From NCBI GenBank assembly GCA_027924585.1, contig BSBM01000826.1, forward strand, positions 13,485,501 to 13,549,500: a stretch of 64,000 nt of DNA, given 5' to 3'. Shown here one piece after another: positions 1-11,944 of this stretch. This DNA is from Larix kaempferi. Lineage: Eukaryota; Streptophyta; Pinopsida; Pinales; Pinaceae. The notes below the pieces were generated by a model. The model ran no database searches, had not been told where the DNA came from, and worked only from the letters and a program-made list of their open reading frames with translations. How positions within the stretch are numbered: position 1 is the first letter of the stretch; every line of letters begins with the position of its first letter. Made by a program: the position numbers and the translations under genes.

Positions 1-266
1 TTTGACTCAGATCTGGAAGAGGCAGAAACCCTAACTTGTACTGATCATAACTCATAAAGTACAACGAATATGAGGGTTCCCTTTGGACACAAGGTACCTG
101 GGGATGTTATCTTCGACCTGTAATCTTTTCAGACCATGAAACTTCGTAGAAATGGATTTATAGCGAAAGTTCCACGATGACTGGTTTTTTCTATGTAAAA
201 CCCTAACCTTCAAATTGTCGTAAGTAAAGCAAGTGTCGTAAGTGCCATACCTTGTCTTCCTTCAGG

Positions 267-281
267 TTAGCTCTGATACCA
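267..281 (-). promoter_or_regulatory. Primer-binding site of Copia-0
   Basis: Read on the minus strand the bases are TGGTATCAGAGCTAA, directly next to the LTR. This matches the usual plant Copia site complementary to the 3' end of initiator methionine tRNA. Confidence 0.8.
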
Positions 282-822
282 TGTTAAAATTCAATATGAT
301 AAGATAGAAAATAGCAGCATTACATTCTATTTTACAATAATAGCATATACAGGATCACTGAAGAAACAACAAGCATAACATAAACACAAGAGACACAGAT
401 TTATCCTGGGAAACCCTCATGGGGTAGAAAACCCAGCAAAGCTTTCCTCAATAAGATGATAAACCAAAATACAAGATGTGCTCCCTCCTTCTAATCCTCC
501 TTAGCAAATCTCCCAGACAAGTGCTCCTCTTTTCAAGTGTGTGAGTGTGTCAAATGAGGAACACACCTCCTCTATTTATACACTACTCTGACATATATTT
601 TACACAAGTACATGTAGGCTCGTATTTAACCATTAGGTTAAATACCATATTATAACTGACTGGGCCGACCCCCACATGGTGGGTCTAATAACCCTAGTTT
701 CCACAACTCCTCGGAGGAATAAACATCTCCGGATACATAATAGAATCACCTCGGAGGGATGGAACATCTCCGGAATAAATAATGTACAAATATAATATTC
801 TTAGAAGTTATAATATTCAACA
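282..822 (-). repeat. 5' LTR of Copia-0
   Basis: A 541-bp block begins TGTTAAAATTC and ends TTCAACA on the plus strand, giving TG...CA ends, and abuts a primer-binding site on its left. It holds a TATTTATA (TATA box on the minus strand) near 575, and one copy of the GGCCGACCCC/GGTCTAATAACCC motif that is tandemly repeated in the Copia-1 and Copia-2 LTRs. The target-site duplication cannot be checked because the other end is outside the window. Confidence 0.75.
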
Positions 823-1169
823 CAACTAAACCACCTAGAGAACCTCACCTTATCACTCAAAATTCACTAGTTCCACACACAACCGAGGTTGAAGACTTGA
901 AAACTAAAGGTTTTGTAATACCCTTTAAGCCACCATTGACTAGACCTAACGATCTGCTGTTAGCGCAAGTTATCTCTTTAGGTCAACTTGAGTTAAGTGT
1001 GTATAAGTTTACGTCTCGGTTTATCATGGATAAGATAGGGGATGGATTGGGAGGTCCACACACTCCCACGTCTTCCATTGTGGCTGCAGGGTTTTCCCCT
1101 CCTCATGTGAACATTCTGATACCTCTTTTGTTGTAGATGTATTATGATCTGATAACTTCACTGAACTTT
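823..1169 (+). other. Unassigned; short open frame only
   Basis: Lies between Copia-0 and the recognisable gag remnant. An open frame at 897-1136 would encode about 79 residues (contains GFVIPFKPPLTRP) that I do not recognise. It may be the leader or gag N-terminus of the following remnant, but nothing in the sequence settles this. Confidence 0.3.
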
Positions 1170-3240
1170 AGTACATGATACTTAGGATCATCGAGCACTC
1201 AAGTTTCTTCAACTTCTATACCCTTCAGATCAACTGTTGGTTCATCCAATATTCCCTTCAGTGGGATACCTACAGTATCATTCACATCATCCCCTTTTAT
1301 TCACAATTTCCAGATTAATATTTCCAGTTCTACTCCTTTTTCCCATGGATTCCCTTGGCATGGATGACATGTTTCTCCTTCAACACCTTTTGTAGGCTCG
1401 ATGCCTATTCCTTCCATGGCACAGTTTGTGAGTTCAAACCTCTTCGCAGGTTATAGTTTGAAATCATCGAATGTTCAAACCTCTAATCCACCTATATGGA
1501 AAATGTTGGTTGTGGAGCCTGATATTCCAGTCTCATAGATGATGATTCAGTTGTGTTTGTTCCCCAGGTTTGGTTATGATCCAGGCACGTGCCAATAGAT
1601 TACTGGCCCATGGTTTTTGGTACCCGTGGTTTTTTCCCATTGTATTTCCCCTTTATAAGAAAGAAATTGTAATACGACTAGGGTTGATGTATTAGGTATT
1701 GTGCATTGTAAATATCTTTGAGATCGTGAAAGAGAGACTGTGAGACAATCAAGAGGAAGTGCAACGGTTGTGCTGCAGGTTGTATCCCTTCAGTTTGATG
1801 GATGGTATAATAATAAGGACTAGCAATTTAAGTGTGGACGTATCCCATCTTGGGTGAACCACGATATATTGGTGTCTCTCTTGTAATGTGTTTGTGTAAT
1901 TTGTATATGCATATTGTTTATTGTTATTGCTCTGCGATCCTGTTTTTCTAACAGAACACTCCTTTTTCATTCTTTGGTGGAAGAGGTAGTACTGCATACA
2001 CTTCAACTCCTTTTTCATTTGGAGGTACTTATACTCAGTCTCAATGGAGTGGACCTAAAGGGATTAATCTACTTGCTTATGGATGGAGCACCTTTCAGAA
2101 TACTTTTACATCACAATCGATGGCTGTGGGAATCCCCAACCAACCTTATGGGAACTATGACTCAGTCACCTTTCCTTATCCACCTCCCCAAACTCATATG
2201 TCGTCAGATAGACCCTGCTTACCTTTTCTAGCAACGTTAAACTTTCCAGGTCTTTCGAAGCTTATGAATGACCTTATGCATCATGAATCTACCTGGCTTC
2301 CTCTTCCAACCAAGATTCCTTCAGACATCCCCAAGTTTGAAGGAAAGGTTGGAGAAGATCCAGAGGACCACGCTACAACCTTTCACTTATGGTGTTCTTA
2401 TAATTCTAGAAATAATGATTCTATATGGTTAATACTTTTCCAAAGAACCTTAACCGGTGTCATGGCTAAATGGTACATTGAACTACCATCTGTTGGTTAT
2501 CATAACTTTTACGATTTGGTGATGGTATTTTTGGACCACTTCCAACTTCCCATTCGGTATGATTCCAACAGGGATCTTCTGTCTACATTTAGGCATAACA
2601 AAGCCACTCACATATCTGACCACATTCAAGAGTGGAGAAGAAGGAAAAGACTCATTAAAGCTAAGATTCCCCATAATTCTTATTAGAGTGGTTTCTAAAA
2701 TCGATTCAAATATGTGTCGAATTCCAGGGTTACCTCATAGAAGGAAGCCATATTAGGAGCCCATCAATTATATCTAATTTATTCTTAGTCTGGGATTCTT
2801 TACGAAATTATTCCTAATGCGCCGAGGTCATACACTGATCCGGTTAAACATAAACCTGGACCGCATGTTGATGGCATGGTTGGTTTAGTCGATTCGTCCG
2901 CCGTAGAGGCTTTGGCCAAAAAAGTACAATAGATTTCCATAAAGTGTTCTGCAATGGAGGCAACTACGGTTGTCTCCCCCCCTTCTCAAACAAATACTGT
3001 ACACAATGTGCAGTGAAACGAAAAGGGTGCTCAACAACTTGGTGGAAAGAAAAACAAGGGCAAGAAGGGGGAGGGTAATCAAAACAATGCCAAAACCACA
3101 GATAATGCTGAGGGGGGTAAGAAATAAAAGAAGAAGGTGAAATTCCCTTCTAAACTTTTCAAGGAATATCACTTGACTCATCAATGCCCCTTGATTGATG
3201 AGTCCCAAAAGCTACTGCAACAAAAGAAACCTTCAAAACG
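1170..3240 (+). pseudogene. gag: Tat-like Ty3 gag remnant, interrupted by a solo LTR
   Basis: A plus-strand gag reading frame with stops. The capsid-type part (2120-2686) contains PSDIPKFEGK, FHLWCSYNS and HIQEWRRR, which line up with PSDIPKFERK, FHLWCSSNS and HIHEWRKR in the Tat-A gag at 46290-46620. A repetitive S/T/P/F/G-rich N-terminal part lies at about 1170-1500 and 1954-2120, with a stop near 1368. Downstream, frameshifted sequence ends in a damaged zinc knuckle at about 3150-3200 (FKEYHLTHQC, first cysteine lost). The frame is interrupted at 1505-1953 by a solo LTR. No protease or RT of this copy follows. Known role of the family: the structural protein of the virus-like particle. Confidence 0.75.
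1505..1953 (+). mobile_element. Solo LTR inserted in gag
   Basis: A 449-bp block with TGTTGG...CTAACA ends. Its 3' part reads like a plant Copia R/U5 region (GGGTGAACCACG, then GTGTCTCTTG). Flanking bases GAAAA and GAACA are a near-perfect 5-bp target-site duplication. Removing the block and one flank puts the gag frame on both sides in register, which supports the limits. No second LTR or internal region is present, so unequal recombination between LTRs is the simplest origin. Confidence 0.65.
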
Positions 3241-3899
3241 AATATATCCTCCTCAAACATTTGGCTAAATAAATATGAATAATAATATATGAAATTCATA
3301 CATATATTAAAAAAAGCATGAAACATCCACCAAATTCAATTCATACATTAGACACAATGTACTATGGGAAAGAAAGGTCTCTTTATTGGTCATATAAATG
3401 ATAACAAGTACATATACCTCATTATGTAGCAGAACTAATGAAACTGAGTTATGGACTCTTGCTCCTCTCCTTCAATATAGATTTCTCAAGCATTTCAGTA
3501 CAATAAGAGTGAACCCCCACTCTCATGTCCTTCCCATTGTAATTATAGCGAAGCTAGGAATATAGTTTCGAGAGGATAATAGTTGGGGACGGTATGGAAG
3601 TTAAAGAAACTCCCTTAACTACCCCAACTTTGATTTTATTTTTTATTTTTTGTGATTTTAAGAGGAACCCGAGAGTATGGGCTTAACAACACATGGGTGA
3701 CCCGCGAGTAAGATACAAACAGGTAGAGGGTGCAACATTTTAGGGAAAACCACGGGTGGTAAGTGGACCACCAGTGGGTGAACCATGATATATCAGATAA
3801 AACGTCATGGTTAGGTCCTAAAAACATATGAAAAAAATAGAATGATCTGGAGAAATGAATAATGATCAAGTCTAGAGGCATCTATAGCAAAATTAGGGC
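3241..3899. other. Unassigned AT-rich spacer
   Basis: Between two convergent gag remnants. Open frames here are short and unrecognised, and I see no LTR ends or domain motifs. Bases 3660-3850 contain GGGTGACCCGCG and GGGTGAACCATG, reminiscent of LTR sequence, but no limits can be drawn. Confidence 0.3.
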
Positions 3900-3941
3900 T
3901 CTTCAATCCATAGTGTCCTCTTTGAATGACATGTCAGTGTC

Positions 3942-4235
3942 TTAATGGACAGAGAAGTTCCAATTTGATTGATAACATACATAATCATGCCCAAGGAGAA
4001 TATTGAAGTCCAATGGGCCCTCCACAATAATAAAATCAACTAAGATATTCTTTCCACCTAATGTAATAGGAAATTGAGGAAGAAACCCCAAAGGTTCACT
4101 AGGTCTTCTACCAAAATCCATCATCTTACTGGAAGTTGGCACAAGGTTGGGAGAGCCCAAAAATTTCCAAGCATATGAAGATAAAATACTAATAGAGGCT
4201 CCTTCATCTACAATACATCAAAACATTGTCTAGTG
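3942..4235 (-). pseudogene. Retropepsin (aspartic protease) remnant, Tat-like
   Basis: Minus-strand frame with IVDEGASISILSS (active-site region, about 4180-4220), KFLGSPNLVPTSS, then GFLPQFPITLGGK and FNILLGHDYV. The same order is found in Gypsy-B (19233-19700) and Tat-A (48233-48712). It is a retroviral-type aspartic protease domain of about 95 residues with D-E-G at the active site. A substitution probably destroys the start. It lies downstream, in transcription sense, of a zinc knuckle and repeats, as in Gypsy-B. Confidence 0.75.
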
Positions 4236-4397
4236 TTTAGCTTGAACCCTTATTTGGAAGGATGTAAAGGAAGGAAGACGAGGCCTAGCTATAATATTCC
4301 AATAAAAGGAAGCAATCCTTGAGTTTTTTTGGAGCTCATTTGAAGTGAACAAAGGGATCCTTCATCCATAGAAATATGAACTAGTAGTGAATAATAC

Positions 4398-5480
4398 TTA
4401 AGTGGAAGCCACATCACCCTCCAAAGGAAGAGTGAGGTCGAATGAAGATTGCATTGGTTCAACTACTTCAATATTGTCACTCTCTAAGATAAGAGTGGGG
4501 TCGACCAAATATTGCATCTGTTCGACCACTTGAATCTTGTCACTCTCTAAGGGAAGAGTAGGATCGAATGAACATTGCATTTGTTCGACCACTTCAATCT
4601 TAATGCGCTCTCTAAGGGAAGTGTGGGATTGAATAAAGATTGCATTGGTTTGACCACTTTATCAACAAAAGGTTGAATGGGTTGCTGGGAAACTATAGGT
4701 TTCTCAGGAGTAGAAGATCCTTGCGATAATGAGCACACTCTTTGTACCTATGGAATAGCAGGGCATAGGTGAGTAAGGTGATATCCCTTGCAAATATTAC
4801 AGGGTAACACAGGATTTCATCCTATTCATCTATGTTTCTCAACAATATCCATACTCCCATCATGAGTTGTCGTGGTTGGTTGTTTTCCCCCAACATAACT
4901 TGAAACAACTAGTTTCTTTCCCCCATCATGACTTTCAATAGTTGGTTGCATGTCTCTAGTATGACTTGCAGAGTCTGGTGAATTTCCCCTAGCATGACTT
5001 GCATTGGATGGGGAATTGAACCTAACATGACTGGCATTGGTTGGTTGGTTTCCCTAAACATGACTTGTATCGGTTGGTCGATTTTCCCTAGCATGACTTG
5101 TAGTGGTTGGTTGGTTGTCTCTAGTATGACTTGCAGTGACTAGTGACTCTTCTCCAATATGACTTGTAATGACTGATGACTTTCCCAAAGCATGACTTGC
5201 ATTGGTTGAGGAATTGTCTCTAGCAATAATTGCAATGGTTGGTGGCTAGCCCCTTTGTCTTTTCATCGTCTTCTTATTCTTCCTCTTTCCATTCCTTTTA
5301 GACTTCTAGTTACTAGGATATAGAATTTCACCAGATGTGGTAGAAGGAGGAGGAAAATATTTCACCAACGGAGAAGGAAAAGGGTTTTAATGCTATTGGC
5401 ATATAGTTCCTACTTGAGAAGCATCAGGACCATTCAAGAGATTCAAAGTGGAAAACAACTAAATTTGTAGCCCCATGGTG
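4398..5480 (-). pseudogene. Gag-like remnant with zinc knuckle and two protein repeats
   Basis: Minus-strand frame, read from 5480 down: a short N-terminal piece (STLNLLNGPD), a basic stretch at about 5255-5330 (KRNGKRKNKK), a run of 11-residue repeats (4860-5250), an intact CX2CX4HX4C knuckle near 4790-4830 (CNICKGYHLTHLC), and then about 20-residue repeats of VVEQMQ..DPTLPLES type (4398-4740). The protease of 3942-4235 follows. No capsid domain is visible between the N-terminal piece and the knuckle. This matches the arrangement in Gypsy-B at 19900-20784, so I infer the same kind of capsid-less element. Several stops and frameshifts are present. Confidence 0.6.
4860..5250 (-). repeat. 33-bp tandem repeat (11-residue protein repeat)
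   Basis: About ten to eleven degenerate 33-bp units. On the plus strand each holds AGCATGACTTGCA(T/G)TGGTTGG, encoding SHARxNxPTxx on the minus strand. The unit is a multiple of three, so copy-number change keeps frame. Confidence 0.7.
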
Positions 5481-7400
5481 AATTGAGGAAGATTCCAAGT
5501 GGTCATCAAGGGAGCACCAACATTTCCAACAAAAGAAAAAGCACAAGAATCCACTTGCATAAGAGTCCCTTAGTTGGTCTCCTTAGGAAATTTAGCTATA
5601 ATATCCATTCAAAAAGGAAATCTCTAAGGCTTCTAAGGGATAAAAAAATTTCAATCAACACACACCTATAAAACACTCTATAAGATACAACCAACAAAAT
5701 TCACTCAGCAATCAAACTAGGGTGGTTACATCTTGAATTCAATCGATGAAAAGATTAACATTATCATTTGTAAGGTCAACCTAGGATTGTTATGGCCCAA
5801 TTCCAACCAAAAATGTGTGAGAGATAGTTACAATAAAATTCATGCAATAATCACCCAAGGTGCAAGTTCCCTTCCAAAGATGGAAACCCTCCAAGGGAGA
5901 TGAGGCAAAGATTATGCGCCTATTTTAGGTATTTCAAGAACTTCCCACTTACAGTCACCCAAGAGAAACATATGATAGGAAACTATGGATACCACTTTGC
6001 AATGGACAGTTGGGTGGAACAATCATGGGTTAGGTGTCTACAAATGGGAAGGAAATGTAGGAACACGTCCTAGACCTGAAACTTTAGAGAGAAGTGATGT
6101 CACCTCTAGGGATTTCCACTTCACCTAAAATTCCCTAACTCGCATAGTACATTGAACAAGCAATGAGGGGATGATCTCAATTTCTTACTTAGCATTACCT
6201 CGTTCTTGACGCACATGTGAGGCATGCTTTCCCAACAAGCGCCTTTTTCTACTAATGGATTTCATGCTTAACTAGTTAAATTATAGGTTTGTTGCTGTGG
6301 TCTTTGAGAATTTACTATCCAAACCTACAAACAAGGCCCTAGAACCTAGACTATTGGTCATTTTTTATCAAAGAAATACAAGTCTTATTCATTTTAGTAA
6401 CATTGCATTTAAAGGTCATTGTTACTCGAAGGGATGCAGAAGTACGAAAATGATGATGTTCTCAAATGAAATATATACACAAGATATTACTTACAAATGG
6501 AGAATACCATTTCAAACTTTGAAAGAAAAAGAACCAAATAGAACCTTTCAAAACCAAAACAAGCTGCAACTTTTTAAAGAAATTATTGAAACCAAAGAAA
6601 GAAAATATTTATGATCCTCATGAAAAAAAGCGAATGCAACCCATATAATATTCCCCCTTATATACAAACAATCCCAAGGAAATCAAGATACCTAAACGAT
6701 TCCTATATTATCCAAAAAGATAGATGCAATTGTAAACTTTCACCTACAATGCAATGAAACAAGGAAAAAAAGTACTTAACAATGAAAGACTTTATCTTCT
6801 TGTCCTATAAATAAATGAAAGTGAGGAAACCAAAGCAATATAATATGACTATGATGTATCACAAACATAAACAAAAATAACCTAACGAATGCTTCTTCCT
6901 TTCACTAGACATGCAATGAAAACAACCCAAAAATGGATACGAAACTACTAGGTCTTTCTCTCTTTTCTTAAGGGAACAAATCCAAAGCATATAAATATGT
7001 TTCAACCAATCAAAACCTTTCAAATTTTACCTACACACTTCCAAGCACACTTAGAAGAACCAACCTATTCAAAAATAGGAAAAAATAGGGGCAAAATGGA
7101 CAAAAAACCTTGGTTTTGCAAACCCCACACATCTGTCAAGGATGTAAGGTGCATGACAAATTGCTTCCCTAGAAGGAAGGGCACATGGAAATCATTTATC
7201 ATGATTTTATCACCTTAGTAGGGTGTGTGGGACTCCCATAGGAGGAAAAAAAGGGCTAAAATATAAAATAACTACTTGTTTTTCAGGGAATGAAAAGGTA
7301 GGATACTAAAATAGGAACCCTATGGACAATAGAAAACCTAATCAAATATGAAAAAATAGGTTGGAAAGAGACCTATAGAGAAATATTCATAGAATCTTCC
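5481..7400. other. Unassigned region between gag/protease remnant and LINE
   Basis: AT-rich sequence with only short, unsupported open frames. It should contain the 5' end of the minus-strand remnant, but I find no TG...CA block next to a primer-binding site. No tandem arrays or RNA genes are evident. Confidence 0.3.
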
Positions 7401-7419
7401 CTAGTGAATCCATTATTTA

Positions 7420-8077
7420 TGTTGTGATGACTTACACCTAATAGCTAGGGCTTATGGGTGATAGCTTGGGGTGGGGGGCATTTACGACCCATAAGGATAG
7501 GAAGAACAATGTTTTGTCGTGGGGACTAGGAAGGGAAACTAATAACATGGCAGAAGCTCTAGCACTGTATATGGGATTGATATTTCTTAAAGATCGATGA
7601 ATTGAAATTAAAAAAGTATTAGGTGACTCCTTGATGATAATTCAATTCATGCGACCTGGAATTGAGGGGGGTACATCTCCCCTAAGGAAACTATTAAGAA
7701 GGGTGAGATCCATTTTGAAATCCTTTGATAACATTTCATACATCCATGTTCTAAGGTCTAATGATGTTAGTTCCAACACTCTTGCAAACAAAGGGTCCAC
7801 CCTTGCCCAAGGGGACCTTGAACTTAGCGACGGTGGAAGGATTAGTGTGCATGTACCTTGATGTTTATACCTAAGATACATATTTGTTCAGAGATCAGAA
7901 GGTACATGCTAATGGACAGGTTGGGAGTGGAGGTGATGGGATATATTAACCCTTGCATAAGTGAGAAAGCATCCATAACATTCATGAATACAGAGTTCAG
8001 GAGGAAGAACTTGCATTGGCAATTAGAGGGGAGGAAAGAGTCAGCAATAAGGTCTTAAATGTCTCATTTGAAATCAA
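7420..8077 (+). mobile_element. LINE 3' part, left of the Gypsy-B insertion
   Basis: Contains the RNase H remnant and about 215 bases of downstream sequence. It stops at the Gypsy-B target-site duplication ATCAA (8073-8077) and resumes at 24053. The 5' limit is uncertain. Confidence 0.55.
7440..7861 (+). pseudogene. LINE RNase H domain (RVT_3-like), decayed
   Basis: A plus-strand frame reads GWGAFTTHKDR, LSWGLGRETNNMAEALALY, one stop near 7598, then KKVLGDSLMIIQFM, ISYIHVLRSNDVSSNTLANK and a C-terminal ISVHVP. This is the plant LINE-type RNase H: first Asp region partly lost, Glu in NMAEALAL, Asp in GDS, and the usual Asp at the end replaced by Asn in SSNTLANK. The domain normally follows RT in plant L1-type elements and removes RNA from the cDNA hybrid. 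RT itself was not found upstream. Confidence 0.7.
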
Positions 8078-9169
8078 TGTTATCGGACAATCCACTCGAG
8101 CGGACGCGAGCCAGATCTCCCTAGATCAATTTGAGTCTAGAACAAATAGAACATAATATAAAACTAATTTCCTAGATCTAGTTACAAATCGAGTACTTAG
8201 ATATCATACCTTTCAGATCGTGGATCCTTCTCCTTGTTGTTGCTCCAAGTCTTGCGATTGTCAGATCCCCAGCTGTAAGACCTATCAAGACAATATGGAA
8301 ACGATACAAGCAGTACAAGATATCTAAACAATAACTGATCTAAACTAACAGTTGAGGAAGAAAGTTCCAAACATCATCAACAAGACAACATTTATGGAAA
8401 GAGATTATATTAACTGTATAAAAAGTGGGAATACATAGAAAGGATGAAGCTACAACCAAAGCCTCAACGTCGCATCCTCCATCCAACATGTCCAAGCCAA
8501 GTCTCCAAGATGGTACAAGCTTCCCAATCACCAATATGGATTCTATCAGAATAAGGCTACCATAGACCTTCCCCCCTCTCATGGAGAGAGTGGGTGTTTA
8601 TATAGGGCTAAAGAGATAGGGTAGGTTGAGGATTAGGGGGAGATGGTTAAGGGATCTTCCCATAAGGTTAGGAACTGAAATGCCACCTCACATAGATCCT
8701 AGGGATAGGCCTCCACCTCAAAAAAATTCTAGAAAGAACTCGAGATTCCCCAAAATAGCATTTAACCAACCTCGTCGCACCCTGGTAGAGTACACAGAGC
8801 GACAAATAGGGGTCGTCGCACTCTGTAGGAAGATAAAGTGCGATAGTGTCTCACCCTAGCTGACCATAAACTGCGACGTCGCACCCTAGATGAAGGAAAA
8901 GTGTGACAACATACTCAAAGAGGTCAACTAGGTAGGGAAATCTCTCAGTTGGATGTGTTTTATCCCAGAATGAGGTTAGGGGTCAGAGCAAAGAGTTTAC
9001 ACAATGGTCAAGATGACGACATTATCACAACGACCATGATGACGACACTTGGTCATAATGATGATACTTGCAACGGTCATGGTGACGACACTAGGTCATG
9101 ATGATGACACTTGTAATACTTGCAATACTTGCGACACTTGCACAAGGGTGACGACATTTTGGTGTAACG
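8078..9169 (-). repeat. 3' LTR of Gypsy-B
   Basis: Minus-strand LTR, 1092 bp, TGTTATCGG at the left. At the right the terminal CA is changed (TGTAACG). It holds a TATA box on the minus strand (TTTATATAGGG, about 8598-8608) and several short repeats with GCGAC/GACGACA. It matches 22963-24052 over its length with scattered differences. Confidence 0.85.
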
Positions 9170-9186
9170 GAATGCCCCCCAAAGCA
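9170..9186 (-). promoter_or_regulatory. Polypurine tract of Gypsy-B
   Basis: Read on the minus strand it is CTTTGGGGGGCATTC directly before the 3' LTR, the usual place for priming of plus-strand DNA. Confidence 0.6.
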
Positions 9187-11944
9187 TGAAGCTGGCAGAA
9201 TGAGATAGGTGAAATGCTTTGTAGTAAGAAAAATGGAAAGGACTTGCTGGTTGGAAGGAGTTGCTGCAGAAATGACCTGAGATCCACAAGTCTCATACAA
9301 CACAAAACATGGTTGCCGACCAATACATTGCAGATCCATGATAGTAAAATATTGACTGAACACAATCATGGCTACTAGACACAATCGTAGATCCATGATG
9401 AGATGATAACAAAGCCACTAACAATACAAAAGTGGATCCGTGTAACTCTGACCTAACAACACAGCCATGACCAATACAAAGTGGATATGTGCGTCTCAAA
9501 CAATCTCCATTGCAACCTGGGTAGAAAATAACTTCCCCAGGGTCTTCAAGCTGAACCCACAATGATACGAATCTATCCATGTGATTACAATGTCTTGGAG
9601 TTGAACATGGTAGAAACCACTTGATTACCGGTCATTAATGTATACCGTTAACAAGTGCGAGGGGAATCACCATTAATGTCAATGATCCCCAAGGTATCAC
9701 AATACATACCATCAAGCGTGAATTAATGAGTTGAAGTCGAACGCCTAATAGAATCTTTCAATCAAAAGTCAATTAGGTGAACTCAATTCTTGAGGTAACC
9801 TGCCATTGAGGCATGTCAGGCCAAGGTACTTGGTTGGTTTCTAGATTCAATTCTTGGATGATGAGTTGATGTCGACAAGGATGAATCCATCGAAGGAGGG
9901 CCATGATGAATCCCCCATCAATCGACATGAAACATGACAAAAGATGTGTGGAGTAGATCGGATGGCAGAGTAATGTGCAAGACTGAATCAAGGTAGACCG
10001 ACATGATTGAAGGTGTACTAACTGCAGATGATGAGTAATGAGCATCTCTTGAACATGGGCATGGCATGACTTGGCAGTATTGACATGACGAGAATGATAC
10101 CAACCCCTAATGAAACTAATGGTGGAAGCATTCTTTGGCTGATCCAAAGGAGTGACGCGACTCATGGAATTGACAAGACTCAAGGACAAACAGATTACCC
10201 AAGTACTGAATGAAAATGAAAATGAGTGTCATGTTCAAGAGTGACTATGTACTACCGTAATTATGATGTAACACAAAATCTTTCCTTTTTCCCCATCATG
10301 ATTGATGAGTGCCTCATGTTTTTTTAACGAGCTTGATGAGGGTAACCAGATGCTCGGTATAGCTCATCTCATACATGAGTCCAATCCCAAATGTTTCACA
10401 AACCTAGGAAAGGAGGGGTTCGTCCCATAATGGGCCCTTCAATGTTTAAAATTTAACGAGTCCAGAGAAGGAAAACTCGGCATCATTTCATGTTTAGAGA
10501 GTCTGAAAAGAACTAAAGGAGACTCCAACGGTCCTTTTTCGTAAAGTTAGCCTCATCGCCTGAAAAAGGGTAAAACAACGTGGAAGAGGACTCTTCCAGT
10601 CATGATTGGCTGGAGTACACCTTTTTCGTAAATAGTGCCCCCTGGTAAAAAAAAGGGGTAAACTATCACCAGACAGATGACCGTTCAAATACTTTAGCAA
10701 GCGTGAACGCATCAAGTTGGCTTAGCGATCTTTTCCTATTTAGGGAGTCTGAAAAGAGCTTAAAAAGGGACTCCATGAACAACTTTTTCATGGTTGATAA
10801 CCGAGTACGACAAAGGAAAAGTAAACTCGGCACAATTCCTTTTCCATAAATAGCCTAGCGAGGCCGGATAAAGCGATAAACCTATACTCGTTAGACACAC
10901 CGTTTTAACTCAAATTTTTAACAAGCAGGAGAATGGTATCAAAAGCACTCGAAATATTTTTCATGTTTGAACCAGAGCACGAAAAAGTAAAAACTAAGCT
11001 CGAACCACTTTTCATGTTTTAACCAAAGCACGAAAAAAGTGAAAAGTAAGCTCAAACCACTTTTCATGTTTTAACCATAGCACGAAAAAAGTGAAAAGTA
11101 AGCTCAAACCACTTTTCATGTTTTAACTTGAGCACGAAAAAAGTGAAAAGTAAGCTCAAATGCCATCTTACTGTATTTTAACGAGCTTTTAACAGAAAAT
11201 GAACTATGCTCGAGATAATTTTCATGGTTTAATGAGCTCGAAACCTAAAAAAGGAAATTATGCTAGAAAATGTTCCCAATGGTGAACTTCTTCCCGTCAT
11301 GAAATCCAAAGGTTGGTACATGCCCCCTAGCATGATTGCTAGAAGTAAGTGACTTAAGTCCAACGTGGTGTGGAGAGGCAATCGAGTTGACTTCAACATA
11401 ACGTCCAGATGTTGAAGAGATGCCCCCAAGCTTCATTTCATTCGCCTAAGGCATAGGCGGGTGAAAAGAAGGTTCAGGTACTAAGTCTACGAGGAGACTC
11501 GACTCAAAGGGAAAGGATATGTTTCATTTTTTAACGAGCTTGACACAAGATTAGAAATCTGTTCGCGGGAACCTATTTCATTTTTTAACGAGCTTGACAT
11601 AGAACGGGAACTATGCTCATAGGTTAAGGCCCATTGACGGGTTCCTTCCCAACATGATGCCCAAAGGTTGGTAAATGCCCCCAACATGATTGCTAGTGGC
11701 TTAACACGGTAGTGTTCCCTCAACATGATTGCTGACGGTATGACAATGTGGCATGCCCCCCAAGCTTCATTTCGTCTGAAAATAATGCTTGCTAACCCAA
11801 CTACCAACCTGGCTACTGATATGAAATGTTCACCAAGGGGGGGAAAACGAGAATCAGAGGAAATGAAGGTTCAAGTTCTAACTCTAGCGAGAGACTCGAA
11901 CTGAAGGGAGGGAGATCTATTTCATTTTTACAAAAGCCTGAAAC
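9187..11944 (-). other. 3' non-coding region of Gypsy-B (left of Copia-1)
   Basis: No coherent coding frame. It is made of degenerate, repeatedly used motifs such as TTTTTAACGAGCTTGA, CGAAAAAGG and CCCCCAACATGATTGCT. The same motifs continue on the far side of Copia-1 at 18968-19260, so this is one region split by that insertion. Part of it is similar to the Tat-A 3' region at 56580-57130. A 52-bp tandem repeat lies at 10955-11160. Confidence 0.6.
10955..11160. repeat. 52-bp tandem repeat in Gypsy-B 3' region
   Basis: Three near-identical 52-bp units start at 11003, 11055 and 11107 (AACCACTTTTCATGTTTTAA...). A more diverged partial unit precedes them. Confidence 0.85.

Larger units (their letters stand above)
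1..822 (-). mobile_element. Copia-0: LTR retrotransposon, 5' end only
   Basis: Minus-strand Copia element whose body leaves the window on the left. Bases 282-822 are its 5' LTR and 1-281 the adjoining leader. The leader is closely similar to the leader of Copia-1 (18047-18316), including the primer-binding site, so both belong to one lineage. The LTR is shorter and more diverged than the Copia-1 LTR. No coding sequence of this copy lies inside the window. Confidence 0.8.

Noticed and set aside
10955-11160. Regularly spaced repeats that might be taken for a CRISPR array
   Set aside because: Units are directly adjacent with no spacers and the context is a plant retroelement. The same applies to the 33-, 90- and 149-bp arrays.
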